Source of the DNA: Mycolicibacterium aichiense
GTDB lineage: Bacteria > Actinomycetota > Actinomycetes > Mycobacteriales > Mycobacteriaceae
DNA length: 64,000 bases
NCBI RefSeq assembly: GCF_010726245.1
Contig: NZ_AP022561.1
Coordinates: 2,356,001 to 2,420,000 of the forward strand
Direction: 5' to 3'
Shown here piece after piece: positions 10,413 through 21,578 of the stretch. Both the position numbers and the translations under genes were made by a program. The notes beneath the pieces were generated by a model. It had not been told where the DNA came from, ran no database searches, and was given only the letters and a program-made list of their open reading frames with translations. Within the stretch, counting starts at the first letter, position 1; every line of letters begins with the position of its first letter.

Positions 10413-10841
10413 ATGCGCGTTGTGGTGGTCGGGATCGTGCTGCTGTGGGCGACGGCGTTGACGGTGTTCGACGTGCGCCACCGGCGGCTGCCCAACTCCC
10501 TGACACTGCCCGGAGCGGCCGTGGTGGTGGCTGGTGCTCTGGTGTGTGGTCGCGGATTGCCCGCGCTGGCAGGCGCATTGGCGTTGGCCGCGCTCTATCT
10601 TGTTGTGCACCTTGCAGTTCCGGGTGGACTGGGCGCCGGTGATGTGAAGTTGGCGCTGGGTGTCGGGGGATTGACGGGCGCTTTCGGATCCGACGTATGG
10701 CTGTTGGCGGCGCTGGGTGCGCCGGTGCTGACGGCGGTGTTGGCGATCGCGGTGGCGGTGCGAGACCGAGCCGCGAGTGTGCCGCACGGTCCGTCGATGT
10801 GTCTGGCGAGCCTGGCCGCCGCGGCGCTGGTGGTGTTCTGA
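10413..10841 (+). CDS. A24 family prepilin peptidase (peptidase domain only)
   Basis: A 142-residue integral membrane aspartyl protease of the TadV/type IV prepilin peptidase class. The two catalytic aspartates are seen in TVFDVRHRRLPN near the N-terminus and in GLGAGDVKLALG (GxGD motif) in the middle. It lacks the N-terminal methyltransferase domain of PilD-type enzymes. Four to five hydrophobic helices span the protein. It corresponds to Rv2551c. No pilin or Tad genes lie in this window, so the substrate is unknown. Confidence 0.85.
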   Translation: MRVVVVGIVLLWATALTVFDVRHRRLPNSLTLPGAAVVVAGALVCGRGLPALAGALALAALYLVVHLAVPGGLGAGDVKLALGVGGLTGAFGSDVWLLAALGAPVLTAVLAIAVAVRDRAASVPHGPSMCLASLAAAALVVF

Positions 10842-10937
10842 TGCCGACTCCCGATTGGCTCCGAGCAGGTGCTGCCCCGCGTGACAACGTGAGAAGGTCC
10901 ACACAAAAACCCTGCTCTAGCTGCGGAAATCCGGCAT

Positions 10938-10943
10938 TACCGT
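10938..10943 (+). promoter_or_regulatory. -10 element of the methyltransferase gene, leaderless type
   Basis: TACCGT is followed by 7 nt and the ATG at 10951. No Shine-Dalgarno sequence is present. This decides for 10951 over the GTG at 10942. Confidence 0.48.
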
Positions 10944-10950
10944 GGAATGC

Positions 10951-11640
10951 ATGACGATCGATTCGATGGACTGGGACGGCGCCTACCGGGACGGGGGATT
11001 CTTCGACGGGCCGCCGCCGTGGAACATCGGTGAGCCACAACCCGTGATCGCCGACCTCATCCGGTCCGGCGCGTTCGCCAGCGATGTCCTCGACGCCGGC
11101 TGCGGACACGGTGAGGTGTCCCTGGCGTTGGCTGCGGCCGGCCGCACGGTGCTGGGTGTCGAGCTTTCCGAGACGGCGGTGGCATGGGCGCGGCGGTCGG
11201 CGGCCCAACGGGGCCTGTCCCGTGCAACATTCGAACAGGGCGATATCACCGCCTTCTCAGGTCATGACGGACGGTTCTCCAGCGTGGTCGACTGCACGTT
11301 GTTCCATGCACTACCGGTGGACAAGCGTGAGGCATACCTGAGATCGGTGCATCGCGCCGCTGCCGCGGGCGCCGACTACTACATCCTGGTCTTCGCCAAG
11401 GGCGCGTACCCGGCTGAGATGGAGTCCAAGCCCAACGAAGTCGACGCCTACGAGCTTCACGCTGCCGTCGGACGGTACTTTGACGTCGACTTCATTCGTC
11501 CCGCACCCATTCTGGCGACAGTGGAAGCGCTGCCTGGACTTCCAGATCTGGTGCTGCCCTTCGAGCGAGATGAACTCGGACGGCTGCAGTTCCCGGGATA
11601 TCTGCTGCGCGCGAGGAAGTCCGAGTCCGGTATCGCCTGA
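10951..11640 (+). CDS. class I SAM-dependent methyltransferase
   Basis: A 229-residue cytoplasmic methyltransferase. The SAM-binding motif I is VLDAGCGHGEVSLALA, followed by VLGVELSETAVAWARRSA (motif II acidic residue) and FEQGDITAF. The N-terminus (WDGAYRDGGFFDGPPPWNIG) resembles thiopurine/tellurite-type small methyltransferases that bind W-(D/E)-x-x-Y near the substrate. Substrate unknown. It has its own promoter and converges on the MoxR operon 9 bp away. Confidence 0.83.
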   Translation: MTIDSMDWDGAYRDGGFFDGPPPWNIGEPQPVIADLIRSGAFASDVLDAGCGHGEVSLALAAAGRTVLGVELSETAVAWARRSAAQRGLSRATFEQGDITAFSGHDGRFSSVVDCTLFHALPVDKREAYLRSVHRAAAAGADYYILVFAKGAYPAEMESKPNEVDAYELHAAVGRYFDVDFIRPAPILATVEALPGLPDLVLPFERDELGRLQFPGYLLRARKSESGIA

Positions 11641-11649
11641 GCAGCCGCG

Positions 11650-12447
11650 TCAGCCCGCGTCGCTGCCTGACGACGCGGCGTCGGTGAGCAGTTGACGCAG
11701 CCGGTCCAGCGGGTCGCCGCCACCAAGTTGGTGTGGCGCCGACGGCGGGGCTCCGGGACTGGGCAGCCGGTCGGCTGCGATGTCGGACAATCCCTGGCCC
11801 GACGGCCCGAGTGCCGGCGGCGGTGTATCGGATTCTGCCGGTGCCGCACCGGCGGGTGGCGGCGGAGGTGGCGGAGGCGGTGGTACGGCATCCGGTTCCG
11901 GTGGTGGCGGCGGCGGAACAGATTGCAGTGCAGCGATTTTCGCCGCGAGCCGGGCGTCGGCCTCCGCGCGGACCGTCCGCCGGTCGGGCTGCGGGTCGTC
12001 ATTTCCGGCGAAGCAGCCGGCGGGCGCCTCGGCGACGACGCGCAGCGCGCTGCGATACCGCTCGCCGGCTGCGTCGGTCCGGCCCGCCGCGGCCGCAACG
12101 TCGCCCTGCGTCTCGCGCACCAGCTCCAGGTTGACGCGCGCCGCGCAGGACTGGCCGCCGGCCAGAGCGCGGGAGAAGTCGGTGTCGGCGTCGGCGAGGC
12201 GGCCCTCCAGCACCGCGGCGGACCCCCGGGCGAACGGCGCCTTCGCAGGCTCGATCACATTGAGGACCTCCAGCTTCGATGCGTCGTTCTGCAGCGCAGC
12301 CCCGTCGCCGCGGCTGAAATGCGTTGCCGCCGAATCACCGATCAGCATGACGGAGATCATCTTGATCACCGCCATCACCGCGAGCAGCACCACCGGTGCC
12401 GACCACAGCAGCAGCCGCCTACGCAGCCGCAACCGACCCGCGGTCAT
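11650..12447 (-). CDS. membrane-anchored protein with helical repeat-like body and proline-rich tail
   Basis: Last gene of the MoxR operon (265 aa). One membrane helix lies at residues 12-36 (LLLWSAPVVLLAVMAVIKMI). An alanine-rich helical region then resembles TPR units, for example KAPFARGSAAVLEGRLADAD and GDVAAAAGRTDAAGERYRSA. The tail (about residues 178-265) is dominated by Pro, including runs of six and ten prolines. MoxR-VWA operons often end in a TPR protein, which this may be; no enzyme motif is seen. It overlaps the upstream gene by 4 bp. Confidence 0.68.
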   Translation of the reverse strand: MTAGRLRLRRRLLLWSAPVVLLAVMAVIKMISVMLIGDSAATHFSRGDGAALQNDASKLEVLNVIEPAKAPFARGSAAVLEGRLADADTDFSRALAGGQSCAARVNLELVRETQGDVAAAAGRTDAAGERYRSALRVVAEAPAGCFAGNDDPQPDRRTVRAEADARLAAKIAALQSVPPPPPPEPDAVPPPPPPPPPPAGAAPAESDTPPPALGPSGQGLSDIAADRLPSPGAPPSAPHQLGGGDPLDRLRQLLTDAASSGSDAG

Positions 12448-13493
12448 CGCGGCTCCCGCCGCGATGCGCGGTTTCGCCAGAACTCCCGCACCGTCAGATA
12501 GATCTCGGGCAGCAGCAGGACAGCGGCCAGCAACGCGAACAACCAGTAGAGCTCCACGCGATCGGGGACCGGGGTGGACGACAACGACGCGGCCTCGGTG
12601 CCGCCGTCCGGCCGCAGCGTGGGCAGGGCGCGCGTCACCGGCGCAGCGGGGTCTCGATGGACGTACTGCACATCGAGTTCGTCTGCGACGCGGCGTAACC
12701 GCTGCTCGTCGAGACCGGAGATCGCCGGGCCGCCGGAGCGGGCGTCGGACAGATAGGTCACCGCGCCGTCGACGTAGGCGCCTGGAATCGGCCCGCCTGC
12801 CGCGGTGCCATAGCCGAACACCGCGCCGCCGGACACTCGGCCGCCGGGGTCGAAACTGCCCTGCGATGCCGTCGACCCGCCTGCACCTTCACCGAGGTAG
12901 AACACCAGGTTCCGCGCACCGGGGTAGTGCTGTGCCGCCTGGATGAGTTGGTAGCGAAGCAGATTGGCCGCCGCCCCGGCATTCACCGCAGCGGCTGCGT
13001 CCGGGGGCACGCTGACATACGGGGAGAGGCCCGCGATCATCGCCTTCAGACTCCAGACGTCCTCGGACAGCGGCCATTCGATCGCGGGGTCCGAGGCGAA
13101 CCCGATCACCGCGAACCGCGCCTTCGGATAGGTGTCGACGATCGCGGCCATGTCGGTGCGGATGCCGGACATCCGCGTCGCCCCGCCGTAGTCGGCGACG
13201 CGGGAGTCCACGGAGCGGTCGACGAGGAAGAACACGTTGGTGTTCGCGCCCTGACTGACGGCGGCCGCATCGCGATCGGGTTGGGCCGGGGCGGCCGTCT
13301 CGATACCCGGGCGCGCCGCTGCGACGACGAGCAGCAGCATGGCCACTGTTGTTGCTCCCCAGCGCAGCAGAACCGCGCGTCGATGCTCACCGGGGTGTGC
13401 CAGGACCCCCGACAGGGTGACGGCCCTGGCGCCGACGATGACGGCGGCGAGCACCAGCAGTACGGCGATCGGCAGCACGGGATGCACGGTCAT
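12444..13493 (-). CDS. VWA-like membrane protein of the MoxR operon
   Basis: A 349-residue protein with two N-terminal helices (residues 8-24 and 46-61), a globular domain and a C-terminal helix (LYWLFALLAAVLLLPEIYL). This is the BatA-like VWA layout. FFLVDRSVDSR at residues 88-98 occupies the MIDAS position, but as DxSxD rather than DxSxS. Strands RFAVIGFASDPAIEWPLSED and NLVFYLGEGAGGS follow. It probably works with the MoxR ATPase and DUF58 protein on an envelope substrate. It overlaps both neighbours by 4 bp. Confidence 0.75.
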   Translation of the reverse strand: MTVHPVLPIAVLLVLAAVIVGARAVTLSGVLAHPGEHRRAVLLRWGATTVAMLLLVVAAARPGIETAAPAQPDRDAAAVSQGANTNVFFLVDRSVDSRVADYGGATRMSGIRTDMAAIVDTYPKARFAVIGFASDPAIEWPLSEDVWSLKAMIAGLSPYVSVPPDAAAAVNAGAAANLLRYQLIQAAQHYPGARNLVFYLGEGAGGSTASQGSFDPGGRVSGGAVFGYGTAAGGPIPGAYVDGAVTYLSDARSGGPAISGLDEQRLRRVADELDVQYVHRDPAAPVTRALPTLRPDGGTEAASLSSTPVPDRVELYWLFALLAAVLLLPEIYLTVREFWRNRASRREPR

Positions 13494-14488
13494 CGGCGCG
13501 CCACCACGAGGGCCACACCCAGCAGGGCGGCGGCGGCCAGCCCGGTGATGAGCAGCGGGCCGGGCTCGTCGGGCAGTTGTCCGCTGATCCGCGCGCCGCC
13601 GGGCAGCACCACCGGTGCGGGGTTGGCGGCGATCGCCTGCAGATCATCGGGCAGGGTGGGATCCGACCCGCCGGGCCCGGCGGCGTGATAGCGGAAGAAC
13701 CGGCCGCCGGTGCGTCCGGTGAGAGTGGTGAGTTCGGCGTCACCGCGCTGGGCGGCATCGCTGACGTCCACCCGGGCGATGGCGTTGACCTGGATGCCGG
13801 CCTTGTCCGCCATGTCGGCCACCTGCTGTTCGCTGAACAGGGTGCGTCCGTCACCGGGCCCGAATGTGCTGGGCCCCAGATAGATCAGTGACCGGCGGCG
13901 AGTGGTGGGTTCGGTGCCGAAACCGGTCATGCACAGCGCGAGGGTGTCCCGCAGGCTGGGCGCATAGTCGGTGTAGGTCACCGACTTGGCGAACTGCGCG
14001 GCCTGCTGCGGAGTCGGCGCGGCGTAGTCGCCGAGGCGTTGGGCGGCGTACTGGTAGTCACGGGTCAGCGGAAGCAGCCGCACCGTCGGGGAGGTCAGGC
14101 CGATTCGCTGGGCATCGAAGGTCGTAGCCTTTCCCGCGAAGTGATCGAGGAATTGCGCGGTGGTGCCGTCGGTGACCGGCGCTGCGACACACAGCATCAC
14201 GTCCTCGGGGTGCAGCGCGTCGAACTCCCGCCCCGACCCCGACGGCCGCGCGGCGGTCAGCGCGGCGGTCAGGAACAGGACCACCAGCAGCGCGATCGTC
14301 GTTGCCGCCAGGACGATTTCGCGCCGCCGGATCCGGGCGTACTCGGGCAGTGCGGTCAACCGGTCGACGTGGGCCAGCGGCCGCAGCGTCCGGTCGGCCG
14401 TCGCCGTCGGCAGGGTCAGTGCCAGCACCACGCAGACGGCCAGGCATGCCATCCCGGCCAGGGCGATCGGCCACCATCTCAGATCCAC
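13490..14488 (-). CDS. membrane protein of the MoxR operon, possible degenerate VWA fold
   Basis: A 332-residue protein with two N-terminal helices (WWPIALAGMACLAVCVVLAL and IVLAATTIALLVVLFLTAAL), a periplasmic-size globular region, and a C-terminal helix (LLITGLAAAALLGVALVVAR). The layout parallels the next gene. The expected MIDAS strand may be DVMLCVAAPVTDGT, which lacks the DxSxS residues, so metal binding is doubtful. ALCMTGFGTEPTTRRRSLIYLG could be the following VWA strand. The VWA assignment is inferred from layout, not from motif. Confidence 0.62.
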   Translation of the reverse strand: MDLRWWPIALAGMACLAVCVVLALTLPTATADRTLRPLAHVDRLTALPEYARIRRREIVLAATTIALLVVLFLTAALTAARPSGSGREFDALHPEDVMLCVAAPVTDGTTAQFLDHFAGKATTFDAQRIGLTSPTVRLLPLTRDYQYAAQRLGDYAAPTPQQAAQFAKSVTYTDYAPSLRDTLALCMTGFGTEPTTRRRSLIYLGPSTFGPGDGRTLFSEQQVADMADKAGIQVNAIARVDVSDAAQRGDAELTTLTGRTGGRFFRYHAAGPGGSDPTLPDDLQAIAANPAPVVLPGGARISGQLPDEPGPLLITGLAAAALLGVALVVARR

Positions 14489-14952
14489 GAGCGGATCAAC
14501 TCCTCGGCCTGCGCGCCCAACCGGTCGGGGTCGGCGTCGGTACCGGTGTCGAATCGGGCGTCGCGCAGCGCCGCGATCAGCGGGGCGGCCGGTGCCAGTG
14601 CCCCGGCCGCGATCTCGTCGACATGCAGATACTGCGCCCGCACCCCGGTCGCCTGATGCAGGAAGCTGCGCACGGTGTGGCTCATCTGGTCGTAGGCCTG
14701 CGCATCGGACAGCTCACCGCGGCGCCGCAGCTCGATGATCCTGCGGATGCCGCCGGCGAAGCGCCGTCGCGTCAACCGGGCATGCAGATCGCCGAACGCG
14801 GGCAGTTTGCGAAGCCGGTCGTTGGGCAGAGTGACCACGAAAACCGCTGCGTACCAAACTATTATGACCGCGAGAAGGATGATCGCCAGCCACAGCCACC
14901 AGGACGAGTACGGTGTGGGGCCGCCGACGAAGCGCAACAGGTCACCCGGCAC
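14479..14952 (-). CDS. small membrane protein of the MoxR operon
   Basis: A 157-residue protein with one strong membrane helix near residues 17-40 (SWWLWLAIILLAVIIVWYAA), then a basic helical cytoplasmic domain (RRIIELRRRGELSDAQAYDQ). It sits where MoxR operons usually encode a short DUF4381/BatB-linked membrane protein. It overlaps the DUF58 gene by 11 bp and the next gene by 10 bp, so translation is probably coupled. No catalytic motif is seen. The GTG at 14952 is the start. Confidence 0.68.
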   Translation of the reverse strand: MPGDLLRFVGGPTPYSSWWLWLAIILLAVIIVWYAAVFVVTLPNDRLRKLPAFGDLHARLTRRRFAGGIRRIIELRRRGELSDAQAYDQMSHTVRSFLHQATGVRAQYLHVDEIAAGALAPAAPLIAALRDARFDTGTDADPDRLGAQAEELIRSWI

Positions 14953-15805
14953 GGGCGAACACCTCCGCCATGGCGGTGAGCCGCGACCGGATCTCGTCGC
15001 TGCGTCCGATCGCGGTGAACGGGATCGCGTGGGTGGTCAGAAACGCCTCGAGCCGCGCCCGGCGGCGCTTCTCGGCGCGCCGGTAGGCGACCTCGACCCG
15101 CCGGCCCAACCGGGACCGGCTCGGCACCACCGCGCCCGTGGTGACGTCATAGCCGTCGCCGTCACCGCTGACTGCGGGCATGTCGGACACAAAAACCCAC
15201 AGCATGTCGTGGCGGGCCGCCAGCCGGGCGGTGACCTCGTCGAGGCCGGCGGTCACGTCAGGTTCGTCGGACACCACGATCACCAACATCGGTCGGCGGT
15301 AATGCGTTGCCACATAGCGCAATTGGTCTTCTATGCGGCTCGGTCCCGGGCTGGTCGTGGTGTGCCGGTAGACGTGGTCGAGCATGCTCTCGATATGCGT
15401 TTCGCCGCGGCCGGGCCGGATGCTCACACACCCCCTGGTGTCTCCGTACACCATCCCGATCTCGTCCGAGCGGCCCAGCGTGATCAACCCGATGGCGCCC
15501 AGGATCGCCTCGGCCACATCGAGTTTGGTCTCACCGCCGGCCGCGAGTGCGGTCATGTTCCGGCCGGCGTCGGCGACCAGCAGGATCTTGTGATGCTTCT
15601 CGGACACGAAGCGCTTGATCAGCACCGTGCCCGATCGCGCGGTGGCCTTCCAGTCGATGTCGCGGACGTCATCGCCCGGCACGTACGGGCGCAGGTCGTC
15701 GAACTCCATGCTGCGGGTGTGCAGCAGCGCGTAGCGGCCGCCTTCCAGGAGCCCGCGGGTGTCAGTGCCGAAGAACCGCTTGGCCCGGTTGAGATGTTGG
15801 CCCAT
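14942..15805 (-). CDS. DUF58 domain-containing protein
   Basis: A 287-residue protein. The DUF58 signature is clear: RSMEFDDLRPYVPGDDVRDI followed by DWKATARSG. After it comes a VWA-like strand ILLVADAGRNMTA, with a partial MIDAS (DAGRN), and MLVIVVSDEPDV. DUF58 proteins pair with MoxR ATPases and are thought to act with VWA partners in complex maturation. It lies 4 bp downstream of moxR on the same strand. No membrane helix is seen, so it is probably cytosolic. Confidence 0.87.
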   Translation of the reverse strand: MGQHLNRAKRFFGTDTRGLLEGGRYALLHTRSMEFDDLRPYVPGDDVRDIDWKATARSGTVLIKRFVSEKHHKILLVADAGRNMTALAAGGETKLDVAEAILGAIGLITLGRSDEIGMVYGDTRGCVSIRPGRGETHIESMLDHVYRHTTTSPGPSRIEDQLRYVATHYRRPMLVIVVSDEPDVTAGLDEVTARLAARHDMLWVFVSDMPAVSGDGDGYDVTTGAVVPSRSRLGRRVEVAYRRAEKRRRARLEAFLTTHAIPFTAIGRSDEIRSRLTAMAEVFARAG

Positions 15806-15809
15806 GCCT

Positions 15810-16814
15810 TCAGGGCACTCGCACCGCGTGCAGGATCGCGTCGATCACCGTGTCGGAGGTGACGCCGGTGGCTGCCGCCTCGAAACCGAGAATCAGCCGG
15901 TGCCGCAGGATGCGGTGCGCGAGTGTGGCGATGTCGTCGGGGATGACGTGGCCGCGGCCGGAGAGCACCGCCAGCGCGCGGGCGGCCCGGCAGAACGCGA
16001 TCGTGGCACGCGGACTGGCGCCGTACTCGACCAGCCGGGCCAGCTTGGGCTCCAGATACACCTGCGGATTGCGGCTGACAGCGACCAGTTCACTGGCGTA
16101 GCGCATCAGCGCCGGGTCCATCTGCACGCCGCGCACCACCCGCTGCAGAGCGCGGATGTCGTCGAGGCCGACCACCGCGCCGCGGCGACGGTCCTTGTCG
16201 AACAGGCCGGCGTCCATCCGGTGGATCATCTCGACCTCTTCGGCCACCGACGGATAGGCCACGACGTCCTTGAGCATGAACCGGTCGGTCTGGGCCTCCG
16301 ACAGCGGATAGGTGCCCTCCTGGTCGACGGGGTTCTGGGTGGCGACCACCAGGAACGGCTCGTCGATGGGGTAGACCGTGCCCGCGATGGTGGTCTGGCG
16401 TTCCTCCATCGCCTCCAGCATCGCGCTCTGGGTCTTGGCGCTGGACCTGTTGATCTCGTCGAGCAGCACGATGTTGGTGTGCACCGGCCCCAGCTGGGTG
16501 ACGAACCGATTGGTCGCGGCCTCGTACACCTGGGTTCCGATGATGTCGCTGGGCAGCAGATCCGGGGTGCACTGGATGCGGTGGAAACCGCCGTGGATGG
16601 ATTCGGCGACCACCCGCGCGGCCGTGGTCTTGGCCAGCCCGGGCACGCTCTCGATCAGTACGTGGCCGCCCGCGGCCAGCCCGATGAGCAGCGATTCCCG
16701 CAGGTTGTCCTGCCCGACGACGGTGGCGGAAAAGGCGGCAGACACCGCATCCACCGTGCGACGGGCCTGGTCGAGGGAGCACGGATCAGTCTGCAGTCGA
16801 GCGGTGGTCATCAA
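15810..16814 (-). CDS. MoxR family AAA+ ATPase
   Basis: A 334-residue AAA+ chaperone-like ATPase. Walker A has the MoxR form VPGLAKTT, Walker B is NIVLLDEINRSSAKTQSAML, sensor 1 is VVATQNPVDQEGTYPLSEAQ, and DRF completes the arginine-finger region. The C-terminal lid has SPRATIAFCRAARALA. MoxR proteins are believed to assemble or activate VWA partners, here the genes immediately downstream. AAAGGAC lies before tandem ATG codons at 16814 and 16811. Confidence 0.92.
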   Translation of the reverse strand: MMTTARLQTDPCSLDQARRTVDAVSAAFSATVVGQDNLRESLLIGLAAGGHVLIESVPGLAKTTAARVVAESIHGGFHRIQCTPDLLPSDIIGTQVYEAATNRFVTQLGPVHTNIVLLDEINRSSAKTQSAMLEAMEERQTTIAGTVYPIDEPFLVVATQNPVDQEGTYPLSEAQTDRFMLKDVVAYPSVAEEVEMIHRMDAGLFDKDRRRGAVVGLDDIRALQRVVRGVQMDPALMRYASELVAVSRNPQVYLEPKLARLVEYGASPRATIAFCRAARALAVLSGRGHVIPDDIATLAHRILRHRLILGFEAAATGVTSDTVIDAILHAVRVP

Positions 16815-16827
16815 GTCCTTTCACCGA

Positions 16828-17184
16828 CTAGGCGATTCGGGTGTCGTCATCCGCCGGGGCCGGCAGCAGCCCGCCGAACGGGAAGTCGAACGGGCAGTCA
16901 TACGGGAAGTCATAGTCACCGTATTCATCCCCTTCCGGGTCGGGCTTCGTTACGTCGCCGGCGTCGTCGTCGGTGATGTCGGGAGCGAAGTTCTCCGGCA
17001 CGAGGGTGGGCACGACATCAGGGGACTCCTCGCTGTTCTGCTCTCGGCGCAGGTCGGCGGCGACCAGTCCCAACCCGGCCAGCGCCAATACGATCACCCC
17101 GGCCGCCGCCCAGACGCTGCCGCTGATCAACGCCACCAGGAACATCACGCAGCCTGCGGCGGCGACGATGACCGCGTTGCGCAT
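16828..17184 (-). CDS. small membrane protein with acidic tail, first gene of the MoxR operon
   Basis: A 118-residue protein with two adjacent N-terminal membrane helices (residues 5-24 and 26-43) and a long acidic C-terminus ([18 protein letters not shown], then [13 protein letters not shown]). GGGAGG sits 6 nt before the ATG at 17184. It lies 13 bp upstream of moxR on the same strand, so it is probably the promoter-proximal gene of that operon. I do not recognise a family. Confidence 0.65.
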   Translation of the reverse strand: MRNAVIVAAAGCVMFLVALISGSVWAAAGVIVLALAGLGLVAADLRREQNSEESPDVVPTLVPENFAPDITDDDAGDVTKPDPEGDEYGDYDFPYDCPFDFPFGGLLPAPADDDTRIA

Positions 17185-17274
17185 GATGTCCTCCCGAATG
17201 GCGGGTTACCCGCTGGTTGCGCCGCGAACACCCGGCGGTGGGAAAGCAGATTGGGTCTGCCGTGACCGACGTGG

Positions 17275-17280
17275 GAAGAT
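17275..17280 (+). promoter_or_regulatory. possible -10 element of aroC
   Basis: GAAGAT lies 7 nt before the GTG at 17288. The first base deviates from TAnnnT. The divergent 118-aa gene starts at 17184, so the roughly 100 bp between them should hold both promoters. Confidence 0.3.
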
Positions 17281-17287
17281 GGGACGC

Positions 17288-18505
17288 GTGTTGCGATGGA
17301 CGACCGCCGGTGAATCTCACGGCCGCGCGCTGGTAGCCGTGGTCGAAGGCATGGTTGCCGGTGTCGGCGTGACCTCGGCCGACATTGCCGGGCAGTTGGC
17401 CCGCCGGCGCCTGGGCTACGGCCGCGGTGCCCGGATGAAGTTCGAGCAGGACCAGGTCACCGTGCTGGCCGGGGTGCGCCACGGCGAGACGCTGGGCGGC
17501 CCGATCGCCATCGAGATCGGTAACACCGAGTGGCCGAAGTGGGAAACCGTGATGGCGTCCGACCCGGTGGCCCAGGAGGAATTGGACGTTGCGCGCAACG
17601 CGCCGCTGACCCGTCCCCGACCCGGTCACGCCGATTTCGCCGGCATGCTCAAATACGGCTTCGACGACGCCCGTCCGGTTCTTGAGCGGGCCAGCGCCCG
17701 CGAGACCGCCGCCCGCGTCGCGGCCGGCACCCTGGCCCGGTCCTTCCTGCGGCAAGCCCTCGGCGTCGAAGTGCTCTCCCACGTCATCTCGATCGGCGCG
17801 TCGGCGCCTTACGACGGACCGCCGCCGGCGGCCGGCGATCTGGACCGCATCGACGAGAGCCCGGTCCGTGCGTTCGACTCCGACGCCGAAGCCGACATGA
17901 TCGCCCAGATCGAAGCCGCCAAACGCGACGGCGACACCCTCGGTGGCGTCGTCGAGGTCGTCGTCCACGGCCTGCCGATCGGGCTCGGCTCGTTCACCAG
18001 CGGTGAGAACCGGCTGGACAGCCAGCTCGCGGGCGCGGTGATGGGGATCCAGGCCATCAAAGGTGTCGAGATCGGCGACGGTTTCGAGACCGCGCGCCGC
18101 CGCGGCAGCCAGGCCCACGACGAGATGTATCCCGGCCCGGACGGCGTGGTGCGTTCCACGAACCGGGCCGGCGGCCTGGAAGGCGGGATGACCAACGGTC
18201 TTCCGCTGCGGGTGCGGGCGGCGATGAAACCGATCTCCACCGTGCCCCGGGCACTGGCCACTGTCGACATGGCCACCGGTGACGAGGCCGTGGCGATCCA
18301 CCAGCGTTCCGACGTGTGCGCGGTGCCCGCCGCCGCCGTGGTCGTCGAGACCATGGTCGCCCTCGTGCTGGCGCGCGCGGTACTGGAGAAGTTCGGCGGC
18401 GACTCGCTGCGGGAGACCCGCCGCAACGTCGAGGGCTACCTGCAGTCTGTAGCTGAGCGGATGCCCGCCGAGACGCAAGATTCGCCTGTGCGGGCGTCGG
18501 GATAG
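17288..18505 (+). CDS. aroC: chorismate synthase
   Basis: Makes chorismate from EPSP with reduced FMN, the last step of the shikimate pathway. The 405-residue protein has all three chorismate synthase signatures: [15 protein letters not shown] near the start, GYGRGARM with the flavin-contacting Arg, and the C-terminal [20 protein letters not shown]. The match to the M. tuberculosis protein (named aroF there) begins at [12 protein letters not shown], which fixes the GTG at 17288 as start. It leads aroC-aroK-aroB-aroQ. Confidence 0.97.
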   Translation: MLRWTTAGESHGRALVAVVEGMVAGVGVTSADIAGQLARRRLGYGRGARMKFEQDQVTVLAGVRHGETLGGPIAIEIGNTEWPKWETVMASDPVAQEELDVARNAPLTRPRPGHADFAGMLKYGFDDARPVLERASARETAARVAAGTLARSFLRQALGVEVLSHVISIGASAPYDGPPPAAGDLDRIDESPVRAFDSDAEADMIAQIEAAKRDGDTLGGVVEVVVHGLPIGLGSFTSGENRLDSQLAGAVMGIQAIKGVEIGDGFETARRRGSQAHDEMYPGPDGVVRSTNRAGGLEGGMTNGLPLRVRAAMKPISTVPRALATVDMATGDEAVAIHQRSDVCAVPAAAVVVETMVALVLARAVLEKFGGDSLRETRRNVEGYLQSVAERMPAETQDSPVRASG

Positions 18506-18509
18506 CACG

Positions 18510-20699
<2,190 letters not shown>

Positions 20700-20703
<4 letters not shown>

Positions 20704-21578
20704 ACAACCGATTGGCGCTGGGCGGGGCCGGCGTCACACGCGTCGTCGAAACGCAGGTCCAGATGCGGACATCGCTGTTCGCCGACACCCCGGCGCAGGC
20801 TTGGGACGACAACGCCGACCTGCTGGAGCCGCACTTCTGGGATCGCGGCGCGCAGCAGTGGCGGATCGCGATGCAGTCCTGGGTGGTGGAAGTCGATGGT
20901 CTGATCGTCGTCGTCGACACCGGGGTGGGCAACGACCGCGACCGGCCGCACATGCCGCCTCTCGACCATCTCTGCACCGACTTCCTCGCCGCCTTCACCG
21001 CGGCCGGCTTCGACCCGGCCGATGTCGACATCGTGGTCAACACCCACCTGCACACCGATCATGTCGGCTGGAACACCCAATTGGTCGACGGGCACTGGGT
21101 GCCGACGTTCCCCAACGCCCGTTACGTGATGCCCGAAGCCGACTACCGTTTCTTCGGTCCCGGGGGAGACGGCGAGAACGACGGCATGCGAACGGTGTTG
21201 GCCGACAGCGTGATTCCGGTCAGCGACCAGATCCAGCTGTGGTCGGACGAGGTGAAGCTCAGCGAGTCGCTGCACCTGCGTCCGGCCGCCGGGCACACGC
21301 CCGGATCCTCGGTGCTGTGGCTCGACGCGGGCAGCCCCGCCGTGTTCGTCGGCGACCTCACGCACTGCCCGATCCAGATCCGCAGGCCCGACGACGCGTG
21401 CGCTTTCGACGTCGACCCGACCGCGGCCCGCCGCACCCGACGCCGGGTGTTCGCCGAGGCCGCGCAGGCAGGTGCGACGGTCTTTCCCGCGCATTACCCC
21501 GGACATGGGGGACCGGTGCTCGTCGCGAGCGACGACGGTTTCGACGTCAGCGGCTGGGCGCCACTGGACGCGATCTGA
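20700..21578 (+). CDS. metallo-beta-lactamase fold hydrolase
   Basis: A 292-residue MBL-fold protein. The zinc motif HxHxDH is present as [12 protein letters not shown]. Further ligands lie in [13 protein letters not shown] and in FVGDLTHC, where Asp bridges the metals. The last His may be in [10 protein letters not shown]. Substrate unknown; the family includes lactonases and other hydrolases. A GTG start overlaps the aroQ stop by 4 bp, so it is translated with the shikimate operon. That coupling is suggestive but not proof of a shared pathway. Confidence 0.85.
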
